Assembly: GCF_011075055.1 (NCBI RefSeq)
Contig: NC_058149.1
Location: 12,840,449-12,904,448 of the forward strand
Source: Mangifera indica
Taxonomy: Eukaryota; Streptophyta; Magnoliopsida; Sapindales; Anacardiaceae
Direction: 5' to 3'
DNA length: 64,000 bases
Positions 25,201 through 38,600 of the stretch are shown here, piece by piece. Each line of letters starts with the position of its first letter. The stretch's first letter is position 1. The position numbers were made by a program, and so were the translations under genes. The notes below the pieces were generated by a model. That model did not search any database. It had not been told where the DNA came from and was given only the letters and a program-made list of their open reading frames with translations.

Positions 25201-28200
25201 AAAAAAAAATGAAAAAGGAATTCCTAATCGAATTTGAACAATAAAACAATTAAATAAAAGATTAAACAAGCTATAACACTCAATTGTAATAGATAGACCG
25301 ATAAGGACTAAATAATCTTAAATTAATCCTATTCTTCCAACAATATGTATTATCCTTGAGAGTTCTTTTGCAACTGGACAAACATTGTGTTCTTCTATTC
25401 ATAACAGCAGAACCAAGAACTTATACACACAGAGACACACACAGAAATATGCATCCATACACACTAGTATAAAAAAAGAGTGTGTGGTGCAATGCAATAT
25501 GTAAGCTGTCAACTCAGGTGGTTTGTTAATCAAGGAATAATTGAAGGGGATACCAAGTTTTACTGATTTTTGTTGCTCATTTTCTTTGTCACTGATCAAG
25601 TGGACACCAGACCCACATATTAATGTAATTTTCATAGCTTCTTTCTTTCAAAATTTTTTTACAAGTTGTGAATAGTTAAAGAGGGAGATACTTGAAATAG
25701 TAAAACTATGTGCACTAACAATGAGTACTAGTTTGTATACTAACGATGATGTATCACCATGTGATTGAGTGATTTTGAATTAGAGATAAAAAAACGCCCA
25801 TTCATATGGTGATACCTCATTGTTAGTAAACAAATTAGTATTTATTACTAGTGCACATAATCTTACTCTATTGGAGGCTTTTTCTTAGTGCAGATCTCTG
25901 AATTATCACCACTTTCAGTTATTTGAAGTTATTGAGATTGGAGATTGTTCTATCTCATATCAGATGTAACAAGTTTTAGATGACAATTGTGTATTGGTGC
26001 TTGTCGAAGGGATTCTCAATGGTTTCTTGGTTATCTTTTTCCCAGATGAGAAGTCCTTATTTCTTTCTTTTGACATGTTATATTTAGAAATAAAAAACAT
26101 TAAAAATTCTCAGTCATGGTTGCAATATAATGTTTCCCAGTGATGTACATACGAAAAGTCTCTGTTTTCCAATCATGCTGATGGTGTCTATCATTATTAT
26201 AGGGGTGGTTTGGGTGGACATGATGGTGGTGATGGAGAAAATGGAACTACCAGTGGGAAAGCTTGCCCAAAAGGGCTTTATGGGATATTTTGTGAGGTGA
26301 TGTTGCAATTTATGACATTTTGGTTTTGCATTCTAAATATGCAATATTCTTTGATGCTTATGTTTTATTATTATTTTTTAATTCAAGACATTTGTTTAAG
26401 AGATTTTTTTTTTCTAATTTTCTTGCAGAAAATCAATAAATTTTCTATTTATGATGTTTCCATTCTTCAATATTGTCTAAGTGGTACTTGAAAGAAAATT
26501 TTTGAGTTTCTAAACTGTATTGTTGGAATTTTCAGGAATGTCCTGTTGGCACTTATAAGAACGTTACTGGATCTGATAAATCACTTTGTCGTCACTGTCC
26601 TGTTCATGAGCTTCCTCATCGTGCGGTTTATATTGCAGTGCGAGGTAGTTTTCAATTATCAGTGCTTCATTGTGTTACATGTTAATAAAATCAGTATGGT
26701 AAACTTGTGCTGTTAATTCTTTAATTCTACTGTTTTTGTTGAATATGGCAGTAATCTTCAGAACGTTTTGTTTTTCCATGCTAACAGGTGGTATTGCTGA
26801 AACACCTTGTCCTTACGAATGCATTTCAGACAGATATCACATGCCGCACTGTTATACGGCCCTTGAGGAGTTGATTTACACCTTTGGAGGGCCTTGGCTA
26901 TTTTGTCTTCTTCTCATAGGTCTCCTTATCCTCTTGGCACTGGTGCTAAGTGTTGCCCGAATGAAATTTGTTGGGGTTGATGAGTTACCAGGCCCAGGTC
27001 CCACTCAACACGGCTCTCAGATAGATCGCTCCTTTCCTTTCCTGGAGTCACTGAATGAGGTTTCTTCAATTCTGTTTTCGGTTTATGGATGATTTTGTCT
27101 GGCTAGAATCTAGCTTTTAGTCCTGTATCTATGGACAGTGACTGCCCTCTATTTTTTTTTTTTGGTTTTTGGTTTCATTGGAGATTAAGAATGTGCTGTT
27201 GCCTTTACAGGTTTTGGAGACAAATAGAGCTGAGGAGTCCCAGAGTCACGTGCATAGAATGTACTTTATGGGTCCTAATACTTTCAGTGAACCTTGGCAT
27301 CTACCTCATACTCCCCCAGAGCAGATAAAGGAGATGGTGTAAGGAACATTGTTACTCTTTGGTTTGTCACTTTATGATGGTGTTCTTCAATTCCATAGCG
27401 CAATGAGTTATATATTTTTTCCTAGGAAATTTGTTCACAAGATTTGTCTTTTTCCAATGTTTATATGACTTGGCAGATATGAGAGTGCATTCAACACATT
27501 TGTGGATGAGATAAATGCTATTGCTGCTTATCATTGGTGGGAGGGTGCAATGTACAGCATTCTTGCTATTCTTGCATATCCCCTTGCACAGTCCTGGCAA
27601 CAATGGTGCAGGGGGATGAAACTGCAACGATTGCGTGAATTTGTTCGATCAGAATATGACCATGCTTGCTTACGTTCATGCCGTTCACGTGCTCTCTATG
27701 AAGGGCTTAAGGTTTGTTTCTACCGAATATTGTTCTGATTGGTTTTATATTTTTTACTTAAATTGACCTATAAATTTGTGGGATTGTTGTACCATGTCCA
27801 ATTCTTCTTTGCACATGCTGTATGTTAGTGGTCCTCTTTATAAAATATATTTCAGCTAATTGGTTGTTTGAGATTGTTTAGGCTTATTCTTTCATTCATT
27901 TTCTTTTGGTACATACCTGGTCCTGAACTGTATGTATGCATTCTCCTGCAAAAGGATTTTTTTTTTTTTCATTCTGCTTGATAATTAAATGGTGTTATGC
28001 TGCTGTGAATGTGTGTATTGGTTATGTAAACTGAATTATTGGTCTAACTGTACATTTACAGGTTTGCAGTAAATGAAATATTTGTTTATTCACATTGGAT
28101 TTCATCAAACTTGGTCTGGGGACTAATACTAGCTTTTGATGTCCTTAGTCTGCTAAACTGCTTGTATTTTTGGATTTGCTATTATCTCTATGTTTCAAAT

Positions 28201-31075
28201 TAGTTGTTGGTGCTGCCCACTGCAGAAAGGGTAGTTATGGTTGTTCATGGAATGTTGTAGTCTTTTTCTATATAAATGTTGTACTTAAATCCTGCATTAT
28301 TTTTTAAGTATAATTTACAGTCTTGATAAATTGCACATGGTTATTCTTTTTTATTTTATTTTTTTAATTTTTGGTCTTTTTACCTTTTTTCCCTTTATCT
28401 GTAGGTAGCTGCAACTTCTGATTTAATGCTAGCATATTTGGACTTTTTCCTTGGTGGCGATGAAAAGAGATCCGATCTTCCTCCTCGCTTCCATCAAAGA
28501 TGTCCAATTTCAGTGATATTTGGTGGCAATGGAAGTTACATGGCCCCCTTCTCACTTCAAAGTGATAATATTCTTACCAGCCTGATGAGCCAGGTTTGTT
28601 AGCCGAGTATCCTTGGTCAATGATTTGTTCATGAACTCTTGGAAAAGATATTCATCTTCAACAAACATCTTTTCCTTTTGTAAGTCCTTTTTTAATTTGT
28701 TTTTGTTTATTTCAATTTCAGGCTGTCCCACCAACCACTTGGTATAGACTGGTGGCTGGTTTAAATGCACAATTGCGCTTAGTTCGTCGTGGAAGGCTAA
28801 GAGTAACATTTCAACCTGTCCTAAGGTGGCTTGAAACTCATGCCAATCCTACTTTGAGAGTCCATGGTGTACGTGTTGATCTTGCCTGGTTTCAGGCTAC
28901 AACTAGTGGTTATTGCCAGTATGGACTTTTAGTGTATGTTTTGGAAGACACTGAATCTGCTCCCATTGAAAGTGCTCAAGTAGGAGGAACTGAGCAACAG
29001 TTACGTAATGGTTTCATCTGTTTCTTGTACTGTCATTTTATAGTAGAAGCTACTAAGGTTTAATTCTAGGTGTTATGTTGGTGGATTTGTAACATTTAGG
29101 CACTTGGTATGATTAGTTATATGTATCTAGAAGAGCTCATTAACTTGTTTACTTTTTGGGGTGTAATAAATGCGTACACAGGAAAGACATTGGCATATTA
29201 CTAGTTAAATAAATTCAGAGACCATCATCATGATAACTGGCTGGATTTAGGAAGATTAACAAGCTTGCCATGCAAAAATTTTCACTTCCTTATATATGAA
29301 TGCTTGCACCTATACATGAAAGCATATATCCATTGCTAGTTGATATGAGTTTTGACTTGTTTCTTTTTGCATTTGGTTTACACTTAACAGTGGAAAGAGC
29401 ATACGAGGGGAAAATCCATCTGGTGTTTTGAGAGATGCACTTATTAGTCAAGCCCAAAGAAGCTGTGAAAGTTATATCAATCGTAGGGGGAGTTATGGAG
29501 GGATTATAGATACTAACAGCTTACAAATGCTTGAAGAAAAGCGAGACATATTTTACTTACTCTCTTTTATTGTTCATAATACTAAACCAGTTGGCCACCA
29601 GGTCTCCTCGCATGCTTTTGATACTAGTTGATTGTTTCAACTTTACTATAAATATTAGTCTCTCTCTTGCACACACTAATATTTTTTTAATCTTATTTGC
29701 AGGACCTTGTTGGTTTAGTGATCTCAATGCTACTTCTAGGAGATTTTAGCTTAGTGTTGCTTACGTTGCTTCAGTTGTATTCAATTTCTTTGGTGGATGA
29801 TTTTCTTGTTTTGTTTATCTTACCTTTTGCTATACTTCTTCCTTTTCCTTCTGGAATCAATGCTTTGTTCAGTCATGGACCAAGGCGTTCTGTAGGTCTA
29901 GCACGTGGTTATGCTTTGTGGAATGTTACATCCTTGATTAATGTGGTAAGTCTCCTTGTCTTTGCGTAGGAACTTATATTCTTGTACAAGTGAGATCTTT
30001 AATTCTTCTCTGGAGTTTCTTATCAAGATGAATGGTTTGGGTGCAAGAACAGTGGTATATGCTCCCTTTTGGTTGCTGAGAACACAGTTAAAAATCACTG
30101 AAATTTAGGTGTTGCTTGGTATTATTTCCGTTTACTCTTCTAGTTTTGATTGTGGACTGCAATATTTTATGATGCAGTTTTATATAAGTTGTTGGAGAAA
30201 AAGATTAAACACCGTTTATGTTTTCAAAATTTTGAAAAGAGAAGATATACGAGGTTATGAAGCCATACTACCCCCTCACCCTGTGATTGTTGATTGCTTA
30301 CTGCCACTAATGTTACAATACCGATGACCACACATCTACCACTAATATCCAGCCTGAAGTTTCCATCTTTCCATGTTCCTAGTACCATCTTTGATTTTAT
30401 GCTGCTGCCATTTGCCATGTCACTAGTTTTACCATCAGCTAACCAAACATATTTTCTTTCTTTCTTCAATCTGAACAGTGTAACTTCTTTCACTGTGATT
30501 AAAAATGAGAGTTTTATAAGACAACACATTTGTGTTCCTCGTCTCCAAAATGACAAGAAACTTGTATATTCCTGAGTGGATTGTGTAACATCTCTAGTGG
30601 GGTTCAAATATATTATTTAGGTTTACAATTTTCTTTTTTAGTTTTTTCCTTTCTCTCAGGCAATGTTATATATGTTTTTCTTTTTATTTATTTATTTATT
30701 TATAAATGGTTGTTCAATTGACCTGTACTCCATTTTCAGGGCGTTGCTTTCCTTTGTGGATATGTTCACTATAACAGTCAATCATCACCTAATAAAAGGC
30801 ATCCGAACTTTCAGCCGTGGAATATTAACATGTGAGATGATTCTGTGCTTTTAAATCTTTTTATATTGATTCAATCTGTCATACTGCCTAATGTTGTTGT
30901 CTATTCATTTCTCCTTGGTTGGTGCAGGGATGAAAATGAATGGTGGCTTTTTCCAGCTGGACTGGTTTTATGTAAAATTCTACAGTCACAGCTTATCAAT
31001 TGGCATATTGCCAATTTGGAGATTCAGGATCGATCATTGTACAGTAAGGATTTCGACCTCTTCTGGCAGCCATGA
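16226..31075 (+). CDS. large glycine-rich, Cys-rich multi-pass membrane protein (At4g32920/At5g11700 family), exon 1 frameshifted
   Basis: I resolve 22 coding exons: 16226-17060, 19087-19202, 19721-19929, 20616-20735, 21402-21530, 21615-21740, 22767-22822, 22923-23022, 23118-23235, 23804-24013, 24349-24685, 26203-26296, 26536-26644, 26788-27059, 27211-27338, 27477-27711, 28405-28593, 28722-about 29010, about 29408-29601, 29703-29945, 30740-30831, 30928-31075. The exon 18/19 border is uncertain. The product is about 1449 residues: signal peptide (1-31), proline-rich linker, long glycine-rich ectodomain, a Cys-rich ephrin-receptor-like module (KACPKGLYGIFC onwards), then several membrane helices and the ending KDFDLFWQP. 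Its function is unknown in plants; family members are annotated only as glycine-rich or ephrin-receptor-like. In exon 1 the frame breaks at 16544-16546: the codons run to GNFVIIP, then the conserved continuation GVKFHCPIAGCS lies in the next frame, as if one base after CC were missing. All downstream exons are intact, so an assembly error or a recent null allele is likely. Confidence 0.88.
20041..20090 (+). repeat. CT repeat and homopolymer tract in an intron
   Basis: A (CT)n run is followed directly by T-runs and then a run of eight or more G in intron 3 of the glycine-rich gene. It is simple-sequence DNA that is prone to length variation. Confidence 0.7.
24985..25210 (+). repeat. purine-rich tract in intron 11
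   Basis: Over roughly 220 bases the + strand is dominated by A and G (GATA, GAAAG and AGGAAGG words), ending in an A-run near 25201. It lies in the 1.5-kb intron 11 of the glycine-rich gene. Such strand-asymmetric tracts can adopt unusual DNA structure or derive from old simple repeats. No coding content was seen. Confidence 0.6.
25699..25875. mobile_element. palindromic MITE, copy d (best-preserved arms), in intron 11 of the glycine-rich gene
   Basis: The left arm begins AGTAAAACTATGTGCACTA. The right arm ends TAGTGCACATAATCTTACT, its near-exact reverse complement. Pairing continues inwards through ACTAACAATGAG.. and ..CTCATTGTTAGT, then ATCACCAT / ATGGTGAT, to an unpaired centre containing GTGATTTTGAATTAGAG. 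At about 170 bp with no coding capacity it is a MITE. The centre resembles that of the AT-rich copies elsewhere in the window. Target duplication was not resolved. Confidence 0.7.
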
Positions 31076-32607
31076 TGATATACTTTTACAAGATAGATTC
31101 CGCTTTTAACAGCCTTTTTTGTTTGGTTTCAATTGGTCTCTTCTTGTATGTTCTTTTAGAGTACTAGGTGAGTGGCTGACACAGTGAAGTAGAAATAGGA
31201 AAAAGGAAAAAGAGCAAAAACAAGAACCTATAAAAAAGAAAAGGAAAAAAAGGAATCAAGAAACTAAAAGAAGATATAGATAGAGACAGACATCCATTCA
31301 TGTAATACCTTAGGGATGCTCAAAGTTATTTTTTCTTTTACCAGTCTGTTAAAAATTCAATGTGAATATCAAATAGGGGCATACCATTACCCATGCTTCA
31401 GGGAGTTCATTTTGTTTGCATGCCAATACTATATGCTTTTTAAACATTGATTCTTCACTCTGCTTTGGTCTCTGTATTTTTTTTCTGAAACCGTATGCAT
31501 GAATTAGATTTTTCATTCTGCTTTAAGTTATTATCCTTGTGATTATGATGAATTCGCAATTTACAGAGATTCTATTTTGTGCCCGGTCTTGTATTCTGTT
31601 CAGAATCTGTTTATGCAGTTCCCTCAATACCAATATACACCGTACTGGTAGTGTCCTGTTCAGAATCTGTTTATGCAGTTACCTCAATTCCAATATACAC
31701 CGTACCGGTAGTGTCCTGTTCAGAATCTGTTTATGCAGTTACCTCAATTCCAATATACACCGTACCGGTAGTGTCCTGTTCAGAATCTGTTTATGCAGTT
31801 ACCTCAATTCCAATATACACCGTACCGGTAGTGTCCGGGTGGATGAAATTAAGAGTTCCTCCTAAGATATGAGCAAATTTCCGTGGTTAATAATTCACAG
31901 CAATGTGATTAATCTCAAAATTACAGTTTTACAATAATTTATTATTTTTAGTCAATTGATCTTTCAACGGGTGCAGTATTATTCGATTGTTTATCCATAA
32001 ACTAGAATTTTAAGTCGTTCAACGTATGGCTGCTATTAAATATTCCCGTTGTTCTTAATGAACACATGCACAATGATAATCTTTCATCATGTAAACTTAA
32101 TAATCTGGGCACAGTGCTTTGTCCATCTTTTGAATGTTGCCGTCTCAATTGGCTTGAGGATGCAGATGTAATTTGGAAACATAATTCGCAGATTACGCCG
32201 AGTGTCCTTGAGATTTGAGACACAAGAACAATGATGGATCCTTCCAAAATAAGTTTTCACGTAAGCAGCTACCGAGGCGTTTTATTTCAGTTTGCATTAG
32301 TCCACATAATAAAAGCATAACCAACTCAACTCAACTCAAATCATGAAAGACCCAATTATATTTTATAATTTTAATCTTATTAAAACATGAATATGATGAA
32401 ATAGGGTTTAGAGTTTCGCAAAAAATATTTATGGAGAATATATTTTAGAATTATAAACTCCGAAAAGCATACTATATATCTGTAGCATTATCTTTCCTTT
32501 ATCAGTTTCTTATACAACTAAACGGTTAGATTTTAAATTACATGTGGGACCGATTTGCAAATCAACGTGTTGAAAAAAATTAAACCAATCAGACGACAAA
32601 AGGAGAG
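31076..32607. other. intergenic space between convergent genes
   Basis: This space contains the presumed 3' UTRs of the glycine-rich gene (+) and the CABIN1-like gene (-). A 60-bp tandem repeat is at 31596-31835. Otherwise there is only a purine-rich patch near 31.19-31.27 kb and AT-rich sequence. Confidence 0.6.
31596..31835 (+). repeat. 60-bp tandem repeat, four copies
   Basis: Four head-to-tail copies of a 60-base unit start at 31596, 31656, 31716 and 31776. Each begins CTGTTCAGAATCTGTTTATG and contains ATACACCGTACCGGTAGTGT. Copies 2-4 look identical by eye; copy 1 differs at a few positions, so the array probably expanded recently from the right-hand unit. Because 60 is a multiple of 3 the array is open in two + frames, giving repeated 20-residue peptides. 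It lies after the stop codon of the glycine-rich gene and no evidence suggests that it is translated. Confidence 0.95.
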
Positions 32608-35600
32608 TCAGCTTTTGTCTTGATCATCTCCTCCATGCATCAGATTGCTTCTGTCTGCGTCATTGTCGTTGAGCTGATGAGGTGGTTTAGGTGGAGCAAG
32701 TAAGCTCTTTTGATTCTCAGCCGTAGAAGGCAGTGCTAACACATATTGTGTGCCGTCGCTGGTGGACACTACTGTGGAGTTGGATCCTCCTGAGGCAGGG
32801 GAATGCGAAGCAGGAATGGCAGATGCCACAATGGTCACTGGGGCTTCCTCTGTTTCATTTCCTCCACCAAGGCAAGTTCCATTTTTAGCACCACCTACAG
32901 CCAAAATTATTTATTTATTTGTTTGACAAACATCATAATCTGAAAACATGAAATCTGTCGTACAGAAACAATTTCAATAAAGATCAAAAGATTTCAAACA
33001 GTGAATTCTAAAAAACCAAAATTTATCATTTAGTGAGGCCATTTTCGTTGACTGATATACCCTAGATCACTGAGTCCCAAATTGTTTAAAGAAGAAGAAG
33101 AAGAAGAAATCAGGAGGTGGGAAGGATAACCTGTATGAGTAGTGATAGTAGTCTGTATGCTTGCAGTTGTCAACCCAGGTGAAATTCCAATTCCTTTTTT
33201 CATCTTCGACTGGCAAAAAACAACCACAAAAACATGATACATTCCACTGTTGCATCACCTAACTACAAAAAATTATGCAAATGATCTTTGTTTCTCTTTC
33301 AACATGCTTCTTTTAACAGGGTTTTCTCTGTGTCTCTTCAACTAGCATTCATTATAAAACTATGTAGCCCTGCTCATGTTATCATGCAGATGAAAACTGC
33401 GTGTTTAAAGAAATAGATCACTCCCCTGTCATCAATGGTAAAACTGTAAAAGGACTTGAAGATCTCAAAATTGCTGTCTCTAGATAAAAAGAGCGGGGAA
33501 AAGAAATAGTAAGGACTCTTTGGAGCCTAGCATGTTTTAAAAGAATGCAATTTATATTTGCACAAATAAAAGAACACCAAGAGGCCAGTCAAAATACATA
33601 CCTTCACATTTTCTTCACAGTGCTTTACGACAACTGAGATATTTGCACTACGACCTTGTAACAATGTGTAAGCCCACAAAAGAAGCTTCCGAGGAATGCT
33701 TAGATCAAGAATTTCAACCCCATCAAACCCTGGCTGATATTGTGCTTCTGTTGCTAACCGAGATGGCACCAAATAAAGGTTAACACCAGACAGAAGTGTT
33801 ACACAGGAGCTCTCTCGATAGAAATTGTAAGAACTTCTAAGCAAAGAATTGGCAGTGTCTAAATGTTCGTCCAAAGCTTTCTTGATTATTATATTCTTAA
33901 TTTTTGACAACACTGGATTCCACTTTGCCTCAAGAATTTTCAAATGAGTTTTGTCCTCAAATGATGAATTCCATAACTCATTCGTTTGTAGATCAAGACA
34001 TAGCAACTGACTATTTTCCACACCAATGTCTGATAAGTTAGGAGCTCGAATTTCACTAGTAGGCACAGAATACGGAGTGATCAATGCCAAGCTAACTATA
34101 AGACATCGGCACCAAGCGATAGATGCATGCCTGCAGACTTTTGCACAGTTACTATTAGACAACTTTGGATTCTTAAAACGTTTTCGAATCTTCTCATTTA
34201 TTGCCTCAAGCGTCTCCAGCTTGCCCTTTCTTTCCAGTGAAACAATATATTGGTGGAGATATCTGAGTCACGGTAGTTGATTGTCAGAGATACATGTAAA
34301 TATTAGACTATGCATTAACTCACGAAGATCTGCAGTGGCAATTTAATTTGAAACAAAAATAGAGCAGCAGAAAAAAAGTCTACAGCCCCGCATGAACCCA
34401 GATTGCTGGGGGCTTGATACTTCAGTATTTGGATGTGCCACAAACAATAATTGCAGAAATACAGAAAAACTTCAATTAGATATAAGCAGGTTTTGAGAAA
34501 AGGAGCAAGACAAGGATTCCGAAAAGGCTAGAATATACACACTGGACAGCAAGACTGTAATTTTACTCACTTTTCTCTTGGACTTAGCATCAGATTTGGA
34601 TAAAGTAAACTTCAACAGTTTCTACAGTAAGCATGCCATCAGGATCAAGACTCTAAACATCTATTGTTCTAGTGCCTCAGGGATGGGGAGAGGGCCAAGA
34701 GAAACTGGTTATGCAAATTATGGCAAAAAAGTTCATTATGACATTATTTGAATTAGGATGCTTTCAGTAGCAATCGCTTAACTGAATTATATGTCATAAT
34801 TAAAATTATGGATCTCTTAAGAATGAAAATTACCCATATAGGCTGCTTTCTGATATTTCTGGACTCTTGATCTCTGGCGCACCACATATTTCTGGCCATA
34901 AGCTCCCCTGTTCCATGAACAAAGCAAAGATCTTCTCCAATTGATGCTCACAACTGCTTGAAGCAATGGTACCAGTAGTCTCTGCCTGATTCATGGATGA
35001 AAGTAAGGCCCTGATGTACCTCCCTAGTGCCACTGGAACAAGATCTTCGATGCACAACGAAAACTGGGTTCAAAATTGAAGTTAGACGCCACTTTAACCG
35101 CTGGAAATAATACCATCAGTTGACATAAAGTTATTGAAGCACACAACCCCGAATTAAACCTAATAATAACATTTTAATTTAAAAAATGATTTAATGGGCC
35201 TGTATACAAAGGCTTTTTTCCACTAGAAAAAAGTTTTACAACATAAAAGTTCTAAATTTTTGATGAAGCATGAGCTTGCAAGGAGGTTATTTTCCCAGAA
35301 TTTTTCATTGATGTGTTTTCTTAAAAAATGAAGTGGTTATTTAGATTTTTTTTTGGTTAAATAACATAAGCTTCTTTAAAAGTACAAGGGATGACTTATT
35401 ACCCTTTTGTCTGCCCTAAGTGACACATAAGCCCGCTCAAGAGTACAGATGTCTCCAGTCTCTTCCAACAGTCTTAGGTAGAATAACAAGTACTTCCGTA
35501 TACAAGTAATAAATTTTCGGGAACTTTCAGGTAAATTAACTTCAAGGACCTTTTTGTTCCCTGTTAAACCTGCCATCTTGCGCCTAATATATAGAGAAAA

Positions 35601-38600
35601 AAAAATACATATAAGATGCTTAGAACATGACAATCAACAAGATATTTACACGACATGCATGGTAAATGTTACTAATAGGCTTTCTGGACACCACATAGTA
35701 AGTACACAAACTCATTTTTTTTTCTTACATGGCATCCGAAATAAAGATAACCTTTTTAAGGAGATGATGTTGCATGTGTTTGACAGTGATAACATTTAGA
35801 AAGATCTTATTTCCAACCTTCATATAACTTTTGGTATTTTCATACCGTATGAAATCAATTTCAAATTTCCTTATTTTGTAACTGCAAATTCCTACAGGCG
35901 GCACATATCCAGTTTGATACATGAACACTCTCCAGATCCTATCCTCTGGTAAGTTAAAACCACCAGATGTTTGTGCCATCAAATTGTGATGGTTTCAGGC
36001 CTTGGGGTGTCCAAAACCAGCATAAATAGTTATAAATATAGAAAGAGAATATGAGAACATTATCATACCTTCCTTTTTTAACCAATCCATCAATCTCCCA
36101 CATATTTATCGTAAATGATGACCTAGAAGATTTGAAACAAAAAGAGAGCTCATCCTTTGCCTTCTCCAAATCACCAGATTCACCCCTCTTATACAGCCCC
36201 TGCGAGAGTATATATCTAGCCTTATGAAAATGTTTGAGATCCCCTTCAATGCAAACTTCCAGTGCAGAAAGGCAATCATTGTAAAGTATGCGCCATGCCT
36301 CTTCCATTAGACTCAGTTCCTTAACTTTGGCCTCCTCAGCATGAGAACTTCCATCCTTCACAACTTCAGGCAAATGCAGAATTTCAGGGTTCACTTTACT
36401 TAATATGTCCAAAACAGCATCCTTCGTGGATTGGCTATATGAATATACTGAAATAATCTGGAAAAAAAACAATTAACAATAAAAATCTAGACAGAAAGGA
36501 TGTGTAAAGTAAATAAAAAAACAAAAGGATGAAAATCATTGAAGATCAAGTGCTCCACCAAAAAAAAAAAAAAACTAACAGTTGGTAATTGATCTAAAAA
36601 TGTAATATATATCTTACAAGATATAATTAGGCTTAAAAAAAAAACTATTTCAATATGAAATTGGGTTCCAAACAACCTTCAAAGCCTCCAAATTTTGTTT
36701 CCCAAAAGAGCAAAGCAGCTTTAGGCGAGAAGCATGCATCCTATAGAGAGGATCGACAGCTGACGGATTCAAAGCAATAGCCTTATCATAATATGATAAC
36801 GCTATCTCATATGAATATCCAAGCTTTTCACTGAGTTTCCCCATATAAAAAGCATATGACCAATCCTCCCTGTACAATAGAGGGATTCAGTTAACTTTAT
36901 GAATTATATAAAATCAGAAAATCAGTGAGGAAAGAAGATATACTTGTGGAAGAAGGCTTTCTTAAAATGTTTGAATGAGTTCTCACAGAACATCTTCCAG
37001 GCAGCATCCTTAGATGGAATGACAGATCGCTGATCATAAAATGGTACCACGTTCTGCAGGCTGTCGTAGTATACTAATGCCAATAACTCATGTATCTCAC
37101 ACTGAAATCACAAGAAATTCCCTGACGGTTACCAACAGTATGCTAATCAAGAAGATAATCCATTTCATTCCATAAAATCCCAGAGAGTATGATAATTATT
37201 CAAGACACCACAGAAATACCCATGTCACACATTTTAGGGGCATTGTTATTACTTTATTAATAATTCCTCCAATTAGACAAATGAGTCAGACTTTTACAGT
37301 ACAGTAAGTCGCCATCTAATATAACCTGAACTGATTCCTAAAGCCACATTTAATATTTTATCATATATGCATATGTGTTAGGACTCATGTCTACGAAAAC
37401 AAATACAAAGCAGAAAACTGGAGAGCACAAGTGGCAACAAACTGGAAAACACAAGTGGCAGTCACTCAAGAAGCAAGGCAGGACCATGGGGAATTGAGGA
37501 AGAACGTGGCAAGCTGTGACAGGTCCGACAGTTATGGAGAGAATAAAGGGTGGAAAAGAATCAGAGGAATCAAGGAGAATTTTGTGAAAAGAGTTGTGGA
37601 AGGAGAGTGCCGGCCTCTCAAATGCCAAGCAATAGATTGTTACGTAATCACTGTTACATTGTAATTCCTGGTTGAGATAAATATATATTTGCTGTTCCAA
37701 TTGTTATTGACTGTGTATTGTTTTAGGTTAAGGATTGGTTGAATGCAGGTTGGGGGTGTGAGGGGTTATTAGCCGAGGGACTGAAGATTGCTGGAATAGA
37801 ACTCAGGTATCTATCAATATGCTTCGGGGATGTGCTTTGATATGTTCTATTATCTAGCACTCCATGTGTTACAGAGGTGCAAGACAGATTTGAGGGCCAA
37901 AATTGAACAATATGCTGACAGACATTACTATGCATAGGTGCCATGTTGGTCCAACAATAAACATAGATATCCTACCCCTAAGAAACCGTTATATACATTA
38001 CAAATAGAAATTCAAACCTGCTGTGCTGATGTTTTTGCCAAAGCCAAACTCATCAATAGACAACGCCTACTCCTCCTTCGACTTGCCTCAACTCTCTGAG
38101 GTAAAGTAGCATTTTTTCTCCATCCTGTTACATTTATGTGCTTACTACCGTCATTTAGCAACAAATCTACCTCCTGTTTTTATAAAAAATAAAATTTTAG
38201 ACGGTAGCTAGGAAAATTTACAAACAAACCAAACCAAGATTCCTCACAATTAATTACCAAAGAAAAAAAAGATTCCTCATAATTTATACAATATTCAGAA
38301 TGACAAATAAAACTAAATCTTGCCTCGTCATATATATTTGCAAGTCTTTGCCAGCTCTCAAAACGCATAGGATTGTACAAAAGATCAAATTTGAAAAGAT
38401 TAGCATTTTGCTGCACAAAATCTTCCCCTTCCTTTGTGAGTACAAAGCCAGGCCATTTATCAGTTGTACTCATCTCCTCAGCCTGAGCTAGGAAATAATA
38501 CAAGTTGTGATATACCTCCAAATATGGCTTAGAGCTGCAGTAAATCCATTGCAGAAGCAGATATAAGATTTTCCTCAGTAATTAGAAAAGATGTACAATT

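Noticed and set aside
24953..25269. Overlapping minus frames rich in Phe, Leu and Ser
   Set aside because: They arise from a purine-rich strand; the translation is low-complexity and lies in an intron.
31539..31872. Two + frames of about 100 codons across the 60-bp tandem array
   Set aside because: Their length comes from the repeat unit being a multiple of three; there is no start context, splice link or family match.
37431..37664. 77-codon + frame within an intron of the CABIN1-like gene
   Set aside because: Antisense to the gene and without domain; at best part of a decayed retroelement.
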